Assembly: GCA_035759745.1 (NCBI GenBank) | Contig: DASTUF010000044.1 | Location: 13,657-77,656, forward strand | Direction: 5' to 3' | Source: CAMLHP01 sp035759745 | GTDB lineage: Bacteria > Gemmatimonadota > Gemmatimonadetes > Gemmatimonadales > GWC2-71-9 | Length of the DNA: 64,000 bases | In this document: positions 16,850-25,674 of the stretch, piece after piece | How positions within the stretch are numbered: the first letter of the stretch is position 1 | How the letters are laid out: each line of letters opens with the position of its first letter | Made by a program: the position numbers and the translations under genes | The notes under the pieces: generated by a model | The model's database searches: none | What the model was told of the DNA's origin: nothing | What the model saw: the letters and a program-made list of their open reading frames with translations, nothing else

Positions 16850-16909
16850 GAGTCAAGAGTTACTCTCATCTCTCATCTCTCGGCTCTTAACTCTCAACTC
16901 TCAACTCTC
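16831..16909. repeat. AGAGTTG heptad array with reverse-complement arm
   Basis: Forward heptads of gagagtt/gagagtc type (16831-16862) include the TGA stop of the aminotransferase gene (16847-16849). The reverse arm, ctcttaactctcaactctca and on to about 16909, ends four bases before the ATG of the next gene. The arms can pair over more than 20 bp. A second copy of this family is at 44993-45054. Confidence 0.8.
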
Positions 16910-16912
16910 GAT

Positions 16913-18469
16913 ATGACCAACTTCGCCACTGCGCTAGAAGCAGGTTACGGCTTCCCCGACGACTCGCTGGTGCTGGGCGCCGCGCTCGAAGGCGAGACGC
17001 TCCACCAGGAGCCGATGGTGCGATTCCCGCTGGCGATGCTCAACCGGCATGGCCTCGTGGCCGGAGCCACCGGCACCGGCAAAACCCGCACTCTCCAGCT
17101 GATGGCGGAGCAGCTGTCCGCGAAGGGCGTTCCGGTGTTCGTCGCGGACATCAAGGGCGACCTTCAGGGCCTGGCGGTGCCGGGCGAGAGCAGTGACAAG
17201 CTCAGGGCGCGGGCCGACTCGATGGCTTATGCCTGGACGCCTGGCGGATCGCCGGTGGAATTCGTGAGCCTCTCCGGCGCAATGGGTGCGCAACTGCGCG
17301 CCACGGTGAGCGGGTTCGGCCCCCTGCTGCTGGCACGGCTGCTGGACCTGAACGACACCCAGTCGGGCGTGCTCGCGATGGTGTTCAAGTACTGCGACGA
17401 CCGCGGTCTGCTGCTGCTGGACTTCGCCGACCTGCGGAGCGTGCTGCAGTTCCTGACGTCGGACGAGGCGAAGGACGAACTCAAGGACTACGGCTCGATG
17501 TCGCGCCAGACGGTGGGCGTGCTGCTGCGCAACATGATCGCGCTGGAGGCCCAGGGCGCCGAGAAGTTCTTCGGCGAGCCTGCCTTCGACATCAACGACC
17601 TGCTGGTGACCACGAAGGGCGGCAAAGGCGTCATCACCTGCCTCGAGCTGGCGGACGTGCGCGACAAGCCCGCGCTGTTCTCGACCTTCATGATGTGGCT
17701 GCTGGCTGAGCTGTACCGCAACCTGCCCGAGGAGGGCGACCTCCCGAAGCCCAAGCTGGTCTTCTTTTTCGACGAGGCGCACCTGCTGTTCGACCAGGCT
17801 CCCAAGGCGCTGCGCGACCAGATCGAGCAGGTGATCCGGCTGATTCGCTCGAAAGGCGTCGGCGTCTTCTTCGTGACCCAGACGCCGAAGGACGTGCCCA
17901 ACGACGTGCTGGCCCAGCTGGGCAACCGGGTGCAGCACGCCCTCCGGGCGCACACGCCCGACGATGAGGCCGCGCTCCGCGCCACCGCGCGCACGTACCC
18001 CAGGACGGAGTACTACGACCTGGAAGAGACGCTGACGATGCTGGGCGTGGGTGAGGCGGTGGTGAGCGGGCTGGATCCCGGGGGACGGCCGGCACCGGTC
18101 GTCGCGTGCCGGCTGGTGCCGCCAATCGGCCGGATGGACACTCTCACACCCGATGAGTTCAAGGTGGAGCTGGCCCAGTCGGACCTGATGCGGGAGTACG
18201 CGACCCCGCTGGACCGCGAGAGCGCGCACGAGATGCTGGCGAAGCGCATGGAAGCGGCAGCAGCGGTAGCGGAAGAGGCGGGCGAGGACGCCGCCGAGAA
18301 GCCGAAGAAGCGCGCCTCGCGGCGGCAGAGCACTGCGGAAACGGTGACCAAGCGGGTACTGGGCGCCGTCGGCACCCAGGTGGGTCGTGCGATTGCTCGC
18401 GGGGTACTGGGTGTTTTCGGATTGAGCACGACCGGAAGGCGGACGAGACGGACGCGAAGCTGGTTCTGA
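16913..18469 (+). CDS. HerA/DUF853-type ATPase (YjgR family)
   Basis: This 518-residue protein belongs to the FtsK/HerA P-loop superfamily. Walker A is GATGTGKT (about residues 46-53). The segment VFVADIKGDLQGLA follows it, and Walker B is KLVFFFDEAHLLF. The sensor region is FFVTQTPKDVPNDVLAQLGNR, with an arginine typical of the clade. HerA-like enzymes translocate DNA or remodel proteins as hexamers; the biological role of the DUF853 branch is not established. The C-terminal 90 residues are Ala/Glu/Lys/Arg-rich and probably disordered. No nuclease partner lies nearby, which argues against a defence module. Confidence 0.85.
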   Translation: MTNFATALEAGYGFPDDSLVLGAALEGETLHQEPMVRFPLAMLNRHGLVAGATGTGKTRTLQLMAEQLSAKGVPVFVADIKGDLQGLAVPGESSDKLRARADSMAYAWTPGGSPVEFVSLSGAMGAQLRATVSGFGPLLLARLLDLNDTQSGVLAMVFKYCDDRGLLLLDFADLRSVLQFLTSDEAKDELKDYGSMSRQTVGVLLRNMIALEAQGAEKFFGEPAFDINDLLVTTKGGKGVITCLELADVRDKPALFSTFMMWLLAELYRNLPEEGDLPKPKLVFFFDEAHLLFDQAPKALRDQIEQVIRLIRSKGVGVFFVTQTPKDVPNDVLAQLGNRVQHALRAHTPDDEAALRATARTYPRTEYYDLEETLTMLGVGEAVVSGLDPGGRPAPVVACRLVPPIGRMDTLTPDEFKVELAQSDLMREYATPLDRESAHEMLAKRMEAAAAVAEEAGEDAAEKPKKRASRRQSTAETVTKRVLGAVGTQVGRAIARGVLGVFGLSTTGRRTRRTRSWF

Positions 18470-18607
18470 CGGACAACCCCACGGCGCGAAGCGCGACCAC
18501 CGACGCCCCCCATCCGTGCGCTTCGCCGCTCGCCCCTCTGCCTCCCTCCGGCGCCAAAGGCCGGCGGGCTGGCCCCCTTCGGCCGAAGCAATGCGGCGAC
18601 CCCGTTG

Positions 18608-18656
18608 GGGGCGCCCGCCGAGCCACGCCGCCTGCGGGAGGCAGCGGGGCTCGCGG
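18608..18656. repeat. Dispersed 49-bp intergenic repeat, copy 1
   Basis: This block lies between the convergent HerA-like and glycosyltransferase genes. It is nearly identical to the reverse complement of 39920-39968: the shared core includes ccgcgagccccgctgcctcc followed by cgcagg and, after one mismatch, ggcgtggctcggcgg. The two copies are 21 kb apart and in opposite orientation. The rest of this 202-bp spacer (18470-18671) is GC-rich with small palindromes and no gene. Confidence 0.75.
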
Positions 18657-18671
18657 TGGAATGCTCTGGCG

Positions 18672-19859
18672 CTACTCTCTCGCCAAACCCTGGTGCACGC
18701 TCCCCGCAATCTCCCTCAGCTCCGCGACCGCGCGGTCCCAGTTGAAGTACTGCTCCACCGCAGCCCGGCCGGCCGCACCCAGCCGCTTCGCACGCGCCGG
18801 ATCATCTACCAGTGCGGCGATCGCCTCCACCAGCGGGCCGACACGTTCGGGATCCACCAGCAGCCCGGTCTCGCCGTCATGCACCATCTCCGGGATGCCT
18901 CCGCTCCGCCCCGCGATCACCGGCAGCCCGCTCGCTGCCGCCTCCGCGATCGCGATCCCGAATCCTTCCACCCGCCTGCCTTCCCGGCGGGAGACGCCCA
19001 GATAGATGTCGGCCGCGGTGTAGAGGCCAGGCAGTTCGGCGTCGGGAATGTCGGGCGCGAACGTCACCCGGTCGCCCACGCCGTGCGCGTCTGCCAGGCG
19101 GCGCAATGCCTCGGTGTGCGCGCCGGCACCGGCCACCGCATACCGGATCATCGGATAGCGCTGCTTCAACGCGGCCAGAGCGCGGAGCACCGTGTCCACA
19201 CCCTTGTGCGGCGCGCTGCCGCCCACCGTCAGGAGCCAGGTGCCGTCAGTCATCCCCAGCCGGCGGCGAAGCGCTTCATTGTCCACGCCGGGATGGAACA
19301 GAGCGGGATCAGCGCCCAGCGGCACCACCTGCACCGGGAGCTTTGACGCATTCACCTCCAGTTCGCCCATGAGCCCGAGGCACTGATCGCGGGTCCACTC
19401 ACTCACCGCCACTACTGCGGCCGCCGACTGGAAGAGCCCCTGCACCGCCCGGCGTTGCCCCGGCAACCGCTGCATCTGGTGCCGCAGTGCCAGCACGTCG
19501 GCGCCGTACACCAGCAGGCCGTACGGCGTTCCCAGCCGCTCGCGGACCCACCGCGCCACATAGCCGGCGGGCTTGAGGTGGCCGCTCCACACGAAGTCCA
19601 CCCTGGCCGAGCGCGCGAGCGACGTGGCGCGGCGGGACCAGAGCAGCAAGCCCGGCAGCGTGCGCAGCTGCCGAGGCGACAGCGGGAGCCGATCGACTTC
19701 GGCAGCGATGCCTTCCGCGCTGGCGGGACCGGCTCGCTCGCTGCCGGTGGAGACCACCAGCGATCCAGCGGGATAGCGCCGGGCGATCTCGCCCATGACG
19801 CGTGCGACACCGCCCCGCGCGGGCGGAAACTCGTGCGCCAGCAACAGGGAGGTGGGCAT
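18672..19859 (-). CDS. GT4-family glycosyltransferase
   Basis: This 395-residue protein has the GT-B fold. The N-terminal acceptor domain opens SLLLAHEFPPARGGVARVMG. The donor-binding domain has LLTVGGSAPHKGVDTVLRAL and, further on, VEGFGIAIAEAAASGLPVI, whose EGFGIAIAEA is the E-x7-E nucleotide-sugar motif of retaining GT4 enzymes. Such enzymes add mannose, glucose or related sugars during polysaccharide or glycolipid synthesis on the cytoplasmic face. The gene starts 5 bp after the stop of the PorX-like gene, so the two are almost certainly co-transcribed. Donor and acceptor are unknown. Confidence 0.9.
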   Translation of the reverse strand: MPTSLLLAHEFPPARGGVARVMGEIARRYPAGSLVVSTGSERAGPASAEGIAAEVDRLPLSPRQLRTLPGLLLWSRRATSLARSARVDFVWSGHLKPAGYVARWVRERLGTPYGLLVYGADVLALRHQMQRLPGQRRAVQGLFQSAAAVVAVSEWTRDQCLGLMGELEVNASKLPVQVVPLGADPALFHPGVDNEALRRRLGMTDGTWLLTVGGSAPHKGVDTVLRALAALKQRYPMIRYAVAGAGAHTEALRRLADAHGVGDRVTFAPDIPDAELPGLYTAADIYLGVSRREGRRVEGFGIAIAEAAASGLPVIAGRSGGIPEMVHDGETGLLVDPERVGPLVEAIAALVDDPARAKRLGAAGRAAVEQYFNWDRAVAELREIAGSVHQGLARE

Positions 19860-19864
19860 GGGCC

Positions 19865-21430
19865 TCAGCCGCGTCGGGGAGTGAGCAGCGCGATGGGCAG
19901 CACGACTTCCTCGGGCGAGACGCCGCCGTGGAGGAACGCGCCGCGATAGCGCGCCTGGTACTCGCGCAACTTGGTGGGATACACGAAGAACCGGTCGCCG
20001 GTGGCGAGCAGCAGCCGGGTGCTCGGCGTTCGCCGGGGCAAGCCGAAAGTCGCGAGGTCGTCGACCGAAATCGCCGCCTCCGGATCCTGGGCCTTGAGGT
20101 CTTCGCCGAACTTGTAGCGCAGGTTGCTGGTGGTATCGCGCTTGGCGAACACCGTCGCCGGCGTGTGGCAGTGGATCGAGCCGTGGTCGGTGGTGAGCAC
20201 TACCGGCACCGAACGCCGCGCCGCCTCGCGCAGGGCATCGAGCAGCGGAGACCGCTCGAACCAGGTGCGGGTCAGGCTGCGCAGCGCCGGCGTGTCGCGC
20301 GCCACCTCGAACAGGGTCGAGTTCTCGGTCCGTCCATGGGTCAGCTGGTCGATGAAATTGAACACCAGCGCCGTGACGCCCGGCTGCGACAAGGCCGCCG
20401 GCAGCCGCTTGAGCAGAACCTCACCATCGGCAGCGGTGAAGACCTTCTCGTAGTGCACCGGCACCTGCCGTCCGGTGAGGTCCTTGAGTTGCTCGACCAG
20501 CAACTCGGCTTCGTGGGCGTTGAGGCTTGCTTCGTCCTGGTCCGCCCACCACTGCGGGTGCCGTGCCTTGAGCTCCGCCGGGAAGAGGCCACTGAAGATC
20601 GCGTTCCGGGCAAACGGGGTCGCCGTCGGGAGGATGGAGAAGTAATGCGCGGTCTCGACATCGAACTGCTGGCTGATGATCGGACGGATCACGGCCCACT
20701 GGTCCAGCCGCAGGCAGTCCACCACCACCAGCAGGACCTTGCCGTGTTGCTCCAGCACAGGGCGGAGAAACTCGGCGCCGATATCCACCGACAAGGGCGG
20801 CCGGTCCGCCCTGGGATCGTTGAGCCAGCTGGCGTAGTTGTTGCCCAGGAACTTGCCGAAGTCCTCGCGCACGCTCGTCTGCAGGGTGCGAAGTGCCTCC
20901 TGCAGTCCCGGTTCGTCGGCCCCGCCCAGCCGCACTTCCCACTCGGCCAGCTCCACCACCAGCTCGACCCATTCGCGCCAGCTCAGCCCGACCCCTCGAC
21001 GACCTTCGAGTTCCCGGAAGCGGGTGGCGAAGTCGCGCGAGAGCCGCTGCTGCCGGATCCGGTCGCCCTCCAGCAGCCGGGTTACGACCGACAGGATCTG
21101 CCGCGGATTCACCGGCTTCACCAGGTAGTCCGAGATCTCGGCGCCAATGGCGTCCTTGAGGGTGTCGGCCTCCTCGCTCTTGGTCACCATGACGACCGGC
21201 ATTGCCTGGTCCACCGAGCGGATCGCGCTGAAGATCTCGAGCCCCCGGCGCCCCGGCATCTGCTCGTCCAGCAGCACCACGCCATAGGGCTGGCGCTGCA
21301 TCAGGACCAGCGCGTCATCCCCGTTGGTGGCAGTTTCCACGGCGAAGCCCTGGGCCTCGAGGAAGAGCACCTGTGATGTCAGGCTCTCGACCTCGTCGTC
21401 CACCCAGAGAATGCGCTTGGGCCTTGGCAT
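19865..21430 (-). CDS. PorX-like response regulator with PglZ-type phosphatase domain
   Basis: This 521-residue protein is a two-domain regulator. Residues 1-125 form a receiver domain with acidic pocket Asp11-Asp12, phospho-acceptor Asp55 in LLDEQMPG, Thr83/Lys84 region and KPV. Residues 215-515 form an alkaline-phosphatase-superfamily PglZ domain. Likely metal ligands are Asp238 (VVVDCLRLDQW), Thr271 (TATPFARN), Asp361 and His365 (FIDQLTH), Asp415-His416 (TTDHGS) and His501 (HGG). This is the architecture of PorX, the regulator of type IX secretion in Porphyromonas, whose PglZ domain acts on nucleotide substrates. No T9SS gene is visible here. I choose ATG 21430 because it starts at the conserved RILWVDDE strand. 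It is coupled to the glycosyltransferase gene. Confidence 0.85.
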   Translation of the reverse strand: MPRPKRILWVDDEVESLTSQVLFLEAQGFAVETATNGDDALVLMQRQPYGVVLLDEQMPGRRGLEIFSAIRSVDQAMPVVMVTKSEEADTLKDAIGAEISDYLVKPVNPRQILSVVTRLLEGDRIRQQRLSRDFATRFRELEGRRGVGLSWREWVELVVELAEWEVRLGGADEPGLQEALRTLQTSVREDFGKFLGNNYASWLNDPRADRPPLSVDIGAEFLRPVLEQHGKVLLVVVDCLRLDQWAVIRPIISQQFDVETAHYFSILPTATPFARNAIFSGLFPAELKARHPQWWADQDEASLNAHEAELLVEQLKDLTGRQVPVHYEKVFTAADGEVLLKRLPAALSQPGVTALVFNFIDQLTHGRTENSTLFEVARDTPALRSLTRTWFERSPLLDALREAARRSVPVVLTTDHGSIHCHTPATVFAKRDTTSNLRYKFGEDLKAQDPEAAISVDDLATFGLPRRTPSTRLLLATGDRFFVYPTKLREYQARYRGAFLHGGVSPEEVVLPIALLTPRRG

Positions 21431-21507
21431 GAATCGAAGGTTAGGGCAACGGCGGGGGTGGGGCAACGCGGTGGCAGGCGCTTCTGGCCGGCCGTAAGTT
21501 GCGATTC

Positions 21508-21906
21508 GTGACTCCCATCACCACCACTTCCGCGGCCACGGGCACTGATGAGCTGCTCGCGCTGCTGGCGCACACCGCCCGCGGGCCCAGGCGCGACGGC
21601 GTATTCGCGCTCTGGCTGGTGGTACGGGTCGCGGAGGGGCTCGCGAGTGCTACGCCGGCCACCGAACGGGCCGAGCGCCGGCGGCTGGCCAACCTGGAAC
21701 GCCGCCTCGCCTCGCTCACCCTGCCGCCGCCACTGCGACGGGCGCTGGTCGCCAGCCTGGCGCTTTTGAAGGAGCCGGACCAGGGCGCTCCAGGCCTGGC
21801 GCTGGGGCAACTGGTCGCACCGGCCAGCGAAAGCCTGGGGGCCGACGCCGGCGCTTTGCTCGAACGGGTTTCGAAGGCATTAAAAGCGGGAACAGCAACG
21901 GCGTGA
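21508..21906 (+). CDS. Small hypothetical helical protein
   Basis: This 132-residue protein, starting at GTG 21508, is mostly helical and rich in Ala, Leu and Arg, with the core LANLERRLASLTLPPPLRRAL. Third codon positions are strongly G/C, like those of real genes here, which supports coding. I recognise no domain. It is divergent from the PorX-like gene, and its TGA stop opens into an inverted-repeat hairpin. An upstream TTG at 21499 is an alternative start. Confidence 0.6.
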   Translation: MTPITTTSAATGTDELLALLAHTARGPRRDGVFALWLVVRVAEGLASATPATERAERRRLANLERRLASLTLPPPLRRALVASLALLKEPDQGAPGLALGQLVAPASESLGADAGALLERVSKALKAGTATA

Positions 21907-21920
21907 AGGGAACTGAAAAA

Positions 21921-21985
21921 GCGTGAACGGAAAAGAAGAAGCGTGAAAGGGAATCCCTTTCACGCAGTCTCAGTTCCGTTCACGC
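21921..21985. terminator. Nested palindrome between convergent genes
   Basis: The core (21941-21965) is a perfect palindrome, gcgtgaaaggga and its complement around a single base. The outer arms gcgtgaacggaa (21921-21932) and ttccgttcacgc (21974-21985) pair exactly. Beyond them gcagttccg units repeat up to about 22012. The structure sits between a plus-strand and a minus-strand stop codon and probably acts as a terminator. Confidence 0.65.
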
Positions 21986-22021
21986 AGTTGCAGTTCCGCC
22001 GTTGCAGTTCCGCAGCTGCGG

Positions 22022-22471
22022 TCAGCGGGGAACTAGTGTATTCGCCGAATCAGCGCCGGATTGGCGCCGGGCCTGGTAGGCGCTGTCCGAAGCCGGCACC
22101 GCGCCCACCAGGTTGATGGTGGAGCCATTGCCAACCGGCTGGATCCGCACCCACATCGGCTGGCGGGTCGCGTCCCATTCAACGTGCATGGCAATCACGC
22201 CGCTGGTGTCGACGAGATCGCTGAGGATCCGCCACCCTTCGCGACTGAACTGACCGCGGTAGAACTCGGCGACCTGTTCGGCGCCGACACCGCTCTGGAA
22301 GGTGAGTTGCAGCGCGTCCGAGCTGCCGGAGCGCGACACCAGCGCACCTCTGGGCGGCGTGATGACCGTAGTGAACGCCTCGCCCACCTGGGGCAGGGTG
22401 GGAGCGGGCTCCCGGTCCTGGCAGGCGGCGAGCAGGACGACCAGTACGACAACGAATGACATATGGCGCAT
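22022..22471 (-). CDS. Small lipoprotein of unknown function
   Basis: This 149-residue protein has a type II signal peptide. A hydrophobic run (SFVVVLVVLLAAC) ends in a lipobox with cysteine at about residue 17, so it should be acylated by the Lgt/Lsp pathway. The mature domain has an alpha/beta pattern with EFYRGQFSREGWRIL, a motif seen in small extracytoplasmic proteins without known function. ATG 22471 is chosen; an internal ATG three codons later is equally possible. The gene is divergent from yebC. Confidence 0.75.
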   Translation of the reverse strand: MRHMSFVVVLVVLLAACQDREPAPTLPQVGEAFTTVITPPRGALVSRSGSSDALQLTFQSGVGAEQVAEFYRGQFSREGWRILSDLVDTSGVIAMHVEWDATRQPMWVRIQPVGNGSTINLVGAVPASDSAYQARRQSGADSANTLVPR

Positions 22472-22603
22472 GGGCGAGGAGAGTAAGGCGCGCCGACCTT
22501 TGCCGCAAGGTGTGACGGCGCTTATGTTTGGCGCGGCGGCGCGGACCCCGGAGCGGGCTTCGCGCCGCCGCCGCAACCTTGTGCGTCCGAAGGAGTTGAG
22601 GGC

Positions 22604-23353
22604 ATGGCAGGCCACAGTAAATGGAAGCAGATCAAGCGCAAGAAGGCGGTCACCGATTCCCGCCGCGCTTCCACCTGGACCAAGGTGATCCGCGAGATCA
22701 CGGTGGCTGCGCGCGCCGGCGGCGGTGATCCCGGCGGCAACCCGCGGCTGCGACTCGCCATGGACGCGGCCCGCGGCGTGAACATGCCCAAGGAGAACAT
22801 CGAGCGCGCCGTCAAGAAGGGCACCGGCGAACTCGAGGGCGAGTCGTACCAGGAACTCACCTACGAAGGCTACGGGCCCGGTGGGGCCGCGATCTTCATC
22901 GAAGCCACCACTGACAATCCCAACCGGACCGTCGCGGAGATTCGCCACGCGTTCAGCCGGAACGGCGGCAACCTTGGCGCCACCGGCTCGGTGGGCTGGA
23001 TGTTCGATCGCAAGGGCCAGGTCTATCTCGATGCGTCCGGCCTGGGCGAGGATGCCGCGCTGGATCGCGCACTCGAGGCCGGCGCGGAGGACTTTGGGCG
23101 CGAGGGCGACCAGTACCTGGTCTCGATCTCGCCCAACAGCTTCCATGCCGTGCGGGATGCGCTGGAGGCCGGCGGCCTGACGGTGGAATCGTCCGAGATC
23201 GCGATGGTTCCGCGCAACTCGGTGAAGGTCGAGGGCGCCGACGCGGAGAAGATCATTCGCCTGATAGAAGCACTGGAAGAACTGGACGACGTCTCCAAGG
23301 TCTTCTCCAACTTCGACATCGACGCGTCGCAGCTGGCGGAAGTCTCCAGCTGA
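22604..23353 (+). CDS. yebC: YebC/PmpR family protein
   Basis: This 249-residue protein opens with the family signature MAGHSKWKQIKRKKAVTDSR. It keeps the three-domain organisation and ends with the conserved VFSNFDI. YebC proteins were long annotated as transcriptional regulators. Members, including mitochondrial TACO1, are linked to translation of difficult (proline-rich) sequences. Ggag lies about 10 bases before the ATG. It heads the ruv operon, a very common bacterial arrangement, with 22 bp to ruvC. Confidence 0.95.
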   Translation: MAGHSKWKQIKRKKAVTDSRRASTWTKVIREITVAARAGGGDPGGNPRLRLAMDAARGVNMPKENIERAVKKGTGELEGESYQELTYEGYGPGGAAIFIEATTDNPNRTVAEIRHAFSRNGGNLGATGSVGWMFDRKGQVYLDASGLGEDAALDRALEAGAEDFGREGDQYLVSISPNSFHAVRDALEAGGLTVESSEIAMVPRNSVKVEGADAEKIIRLIEALEELDDVSKVFSNFDIDASQLAEVSS

Positions 23354-23375
23354 CCCCGGTGCGGAGCGCGCAGCA

Positions 23376-23870
23376 ATGAGGGTGCTCGGCGTGGACCCGG
23401 GGACGGCGGTCCTGGGTTACGGCGTGGTCGAGTCGGCCGATGGGCGCCCCGGGCGGCTGCTGGAATGCGGCGTGCTTCGCACCCGCGCCGGCGACCCCCT
23501 GCCCCGGCGGCTTCGCATGCTGCACGACGGCATCGCCGAGTTGATCGTTCGCCACCGGCCCGACGCGGTCGCGGTCGAAACCGCCTTCCATGCCCGAAAT
23601 GCCCGGACCACCATGGTGCTGAGCCACGCCCGGGGCGTGATCCTGCTGGCTGCCGAGCAGGCCGAGCTGCCGGTCCGCGAGTACGCGCCCGCTGAAGTGA
23701 AGAAGGCCATCGTTGGCCGCGGCGCGGCGCTCAAGCCCCAGGTTGCGCAGATGGTGCGGCAGCTGCTCCGTCTGGCGAGCGCACCCCAGCCGGCCGATGC
23801 GTCGGATGGGGTCGCCATCGCGCTGACCGACCTGCTGGTGGCGTCGCGCCCGCGACCGGTGCCGCGATGA
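23376..23870 (+). CDS. ruvC: Holliday junction resolvase RuvC
   Basis: This 164-residue RNase H-fold endonuclease cuts four-way DNA junctions symmetrically. The catalytic acids are visible: Asp7 (LGVDPGT), Glu68 (AVETAF), Asp141 and Asp144 (DASDGVAIAL). It overlaps ruvA by 4 bp (ATGA) and forms the RuvABC system with ruvA and ruvB just downstream. The length is normal. Confidence 0.97.
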   Translation: MRVLGVDPGTAVLGYGVVESADGRPGRLLECGVLRTRAGDPLPRRLRMLHDGIAELIVRHRPDAVAVETAFHARNARTTMVLSHARGVILLAAEQAELPVREYAPAEVKKAIVGRGAALKPQVAQMVRQLLRLASAPQPADASDGVAIALTDLLVASRPRPVPR

Positions 23871-24463
23871 TCGCATCGCTGCAGGGCGTGGTGGCCGGAC
23901 GTGAGGGCGACCAGGTCACCCTCGAGACCGACGGCGGCGTGGGCTACGCGATCCACCTGCCCACCGCGACCCTGGCACGGCTGCCCGCCACCGGACAGCG
24001 GGTGCGGCTGCACACGGAGCTGGTGGTGCGCGAGGACGAGTGGTCGCTCTACGGCTTCGAGTCGGCGTCGGAGCGGGAAGTATTCCGGCGGCTGCTGGGT
24101 GCGGCCGGCGTAGGCCCCCGACTGGCCCTGGCGCTGATTTCGGAACTGGGTGCCGAACGTGTGGTTCGCGCCATCCGCGAGCGTGACCTCATCCTGCTCT
24201 CCAGCGTGAGCGGCATCGGTCGCAAGAAGGCGGAACGGCTGGCGCTGGAACTGGCCGATCGCCTGGACGACGTCGCGCTCCCGGCAGCCGCAGCGCCATC
24301 GGGCAACGCCGACGCCGTGCGCGCGCTCATGGCGCTGGGCTACAGCGCGGTGGAGGCGGACGACGCCGTACGCCTGGCCAGTCGCGAAGTCGCATTGGAA
24401 GACACCCCCCAACTGATCCGGCGGGCGCTCGCGTCGCTTGCCGTGGCCCGCACCGGGAGATGA
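23867..24463 (+). CDS. ruvA: Holliday junction DNA helicase subunit RuvA
   Basis: This 198-residue protein binds and flattens Holliday junctions and recruits RuvB. An OB-fold N-terminus (MIASLQGVVAG...) precedes helix-hairpin-helix motifs in FRRLLGAAGVGPRLALAL and VSGIGRKKAERL. A short linker leads to the C-terminal RuvB-contact domain (ADAVRALMALGYS). It overlaps the ruvC stop by 4 bp and is followed by a small zinc-ribbon gene before ruvB. Confidence 0.97.
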   Translation: MIASLQGVVAGREGDQVTLETDGGVGYAIHLPTATLARLPATGQRVRLHTELVVREDEWSLYGFESASEREVFRRLLGAAGVGPRLALALISELGAERVVRAIRERDLILLSSVSGIGRKKAERLALELADRLDDVALPAAAAPSGNADAVRALMALGYSAVEADDAVRLASREVALEDTPQLIRRALASLAVARTGR

Positions 24464-24467
24464 ATCC

Positions 24468-24641
24468 ATGACCGTGCCAGCCGTGACCGCCGAGTGGGTG
24501 TGCACTCGATGCGGCGCCATCAACCGGAAGCTGGTGCCCGCCGATAGGGACGAAACCGAGGACCGATGCCATCACTGCCGCGCGAAGCACGAGGTCGAGC
24601 GCGGCGCCCGGCGGGTGTTCTGGGACGCGGAACTCGACTGA
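24468..24641 (+). CDS. Small zinc-ribbon protein
   Basis: This 57-residue protein has two CxxC knuckles, VCTRCG and RCHHCRAKH, typical of a zinc ribbon. ATG 24468 is 4 bp after the ruvA stop and its own stop is 7 bp before ruvB, so it is embedded in the ruv operon. No enzymatic motif is present. It may be a nucleic-acid or protein-binding accessory factor; its position between ruvA and ruvB makes a recombination link plausible but unproven. Confidence 0.7.
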   Translation: MTVPAVTAEWVCTRCGAINRKLVPADRDETEDRCHHCRAKHEVERGARRVFWDAELD

Positions 24642-24648
24642 GGTCGCG

Positions 24649-25674
24649 ATGGAGCGCATGACGGTCACCACTCCCACCGAGCTGCCCGACGAGCAGCGTG
24701 CCGACTCGGCCCTCCGGCCGGCGCAGCTGGACGATTTCGTCGGCCAGGAGCAGGTGAAGACGTCGCTGCGGATCGCAGTGGACGCCGCCCGCAAGCGGGG
24801 TGAACCGCTCGACCATGCGCTCTTCTTCGGCCCGCCCGGCCTGGGCAAGACCACACTGGCGATGCTGCTTGCGCGGGAGATGGGGGTCCAGATGCGGACC
24901 ACGTCGGGACCGGTGCTCGAGCGGCCCGGCGACCTCGTCGGCCTGCTCACCCAGCTGGGTCGGGGCGACATCCTGTTCATCGACGAAATTCACCGTCTCA
25001 AGCCGACGCTCGAGGAATTCCTCTATCCGGCGATGGAAGACTTCCGGGTGGACGTCCGCATCGGCGAGGGCGGAAGCGCCCAGACCATCCCGATGGCGGT
25101 GGAGCCTTTCACCCTGATCGGTGCCACCACCCGCTTCGGGCTGCTCACTCCGCCGATGCGCGCGCGCTTCGGGCTGGTGGAGCGGCTCGGGTTCTACCCG
25201 GCCGACGACCTCGCCCGCATCGTCAGCCGAAGCGCCGAGATCCTCGGCGTGCCAGCCGAGCCGGCCGGTGCATTGGAGATCGCGCGGCGCAGCCGGGGCA
25301 CGCCCCGCGTCGCCAACCGGCTCCTCCGGCGGGTGCGCGACTACGCCGAGGTCCGCGCCGACGGCCGCATCACCACCGAAGTCGCCAACGACGCGCTGAG
25401 CCGGCTCAATGTTGATGAATTCGGCCTCGACGACATGGACGCGCGGATACTCTCCCTCATCATCGAGAAGTTCGAGGGTGGCCCGGTGGGGCTCGGCACC
25501 ATCGCGGTCGCGGTGGGCGAGGACGCCGGCACCCTGCAGGACGTCTACGAGCCGTTCCTCATCCAGCAGGGATTCCTCCAGCGCACCCCGCGCGGGCGCA
25601 TGGCCACGCCGCTGGCGTACCGTCGTTTCGGGCTCACACCTCCCGCATCCCAGCCGACCCTGCTCGATGAATGA
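24649..25674 (+). CDS. ruvB: Holliday junction branch migration ATPase RuvB
   Basis: This 341-residue AAA+ motor drives branch migration with RuvA. Walker A is GPPGLGKTT (61-69) and Walker B is ILFIDEIHRL. Sensor 1 is LIGATTRFG, the arginine finger is in PPMRARFG, and a winged-helix C-terminal domain follows. ATG 24649 has gagg five bases upstream. The stop overlaps the queA start. Confidence 0.97.
   Translation: MERMTVTTPTELPDEQRADSALRPAQLDDFVGQEQVKTSLRIAVDAARKRGEPLDHALFFGPPGLGKTTLAMLLAREMGVQMRTTSGPVLERPGDLVGLLTQLGRGDILFIDEIHRLKPTLEEFLYPAMEDFRVDVRIGEGGSAQTIPMAVEPFTLIGATTRFGLLTPPMRARFGLVERLGFYPADDLARIVSRSAEILGVPAEPAGALEIARRSRGTPRVANRLLRRVRDYAEVRADGRITTEVANDALSRLNVDEFGLDDMDARILSLIIEKFEGGPVGLGTIAVAVGEDAGTLQDVYEPFLIQQGFLQRTPRGRMATPLAYRRFGLTPPASQPTLLDE

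Noticed and set aside
16913..18469. HerA-type defence module
   Set aside because: The HerA-like ATPase has no nuclease, SIR2 or NurA-like partner nearby. It matches the DUF853 group found outside defence islands.
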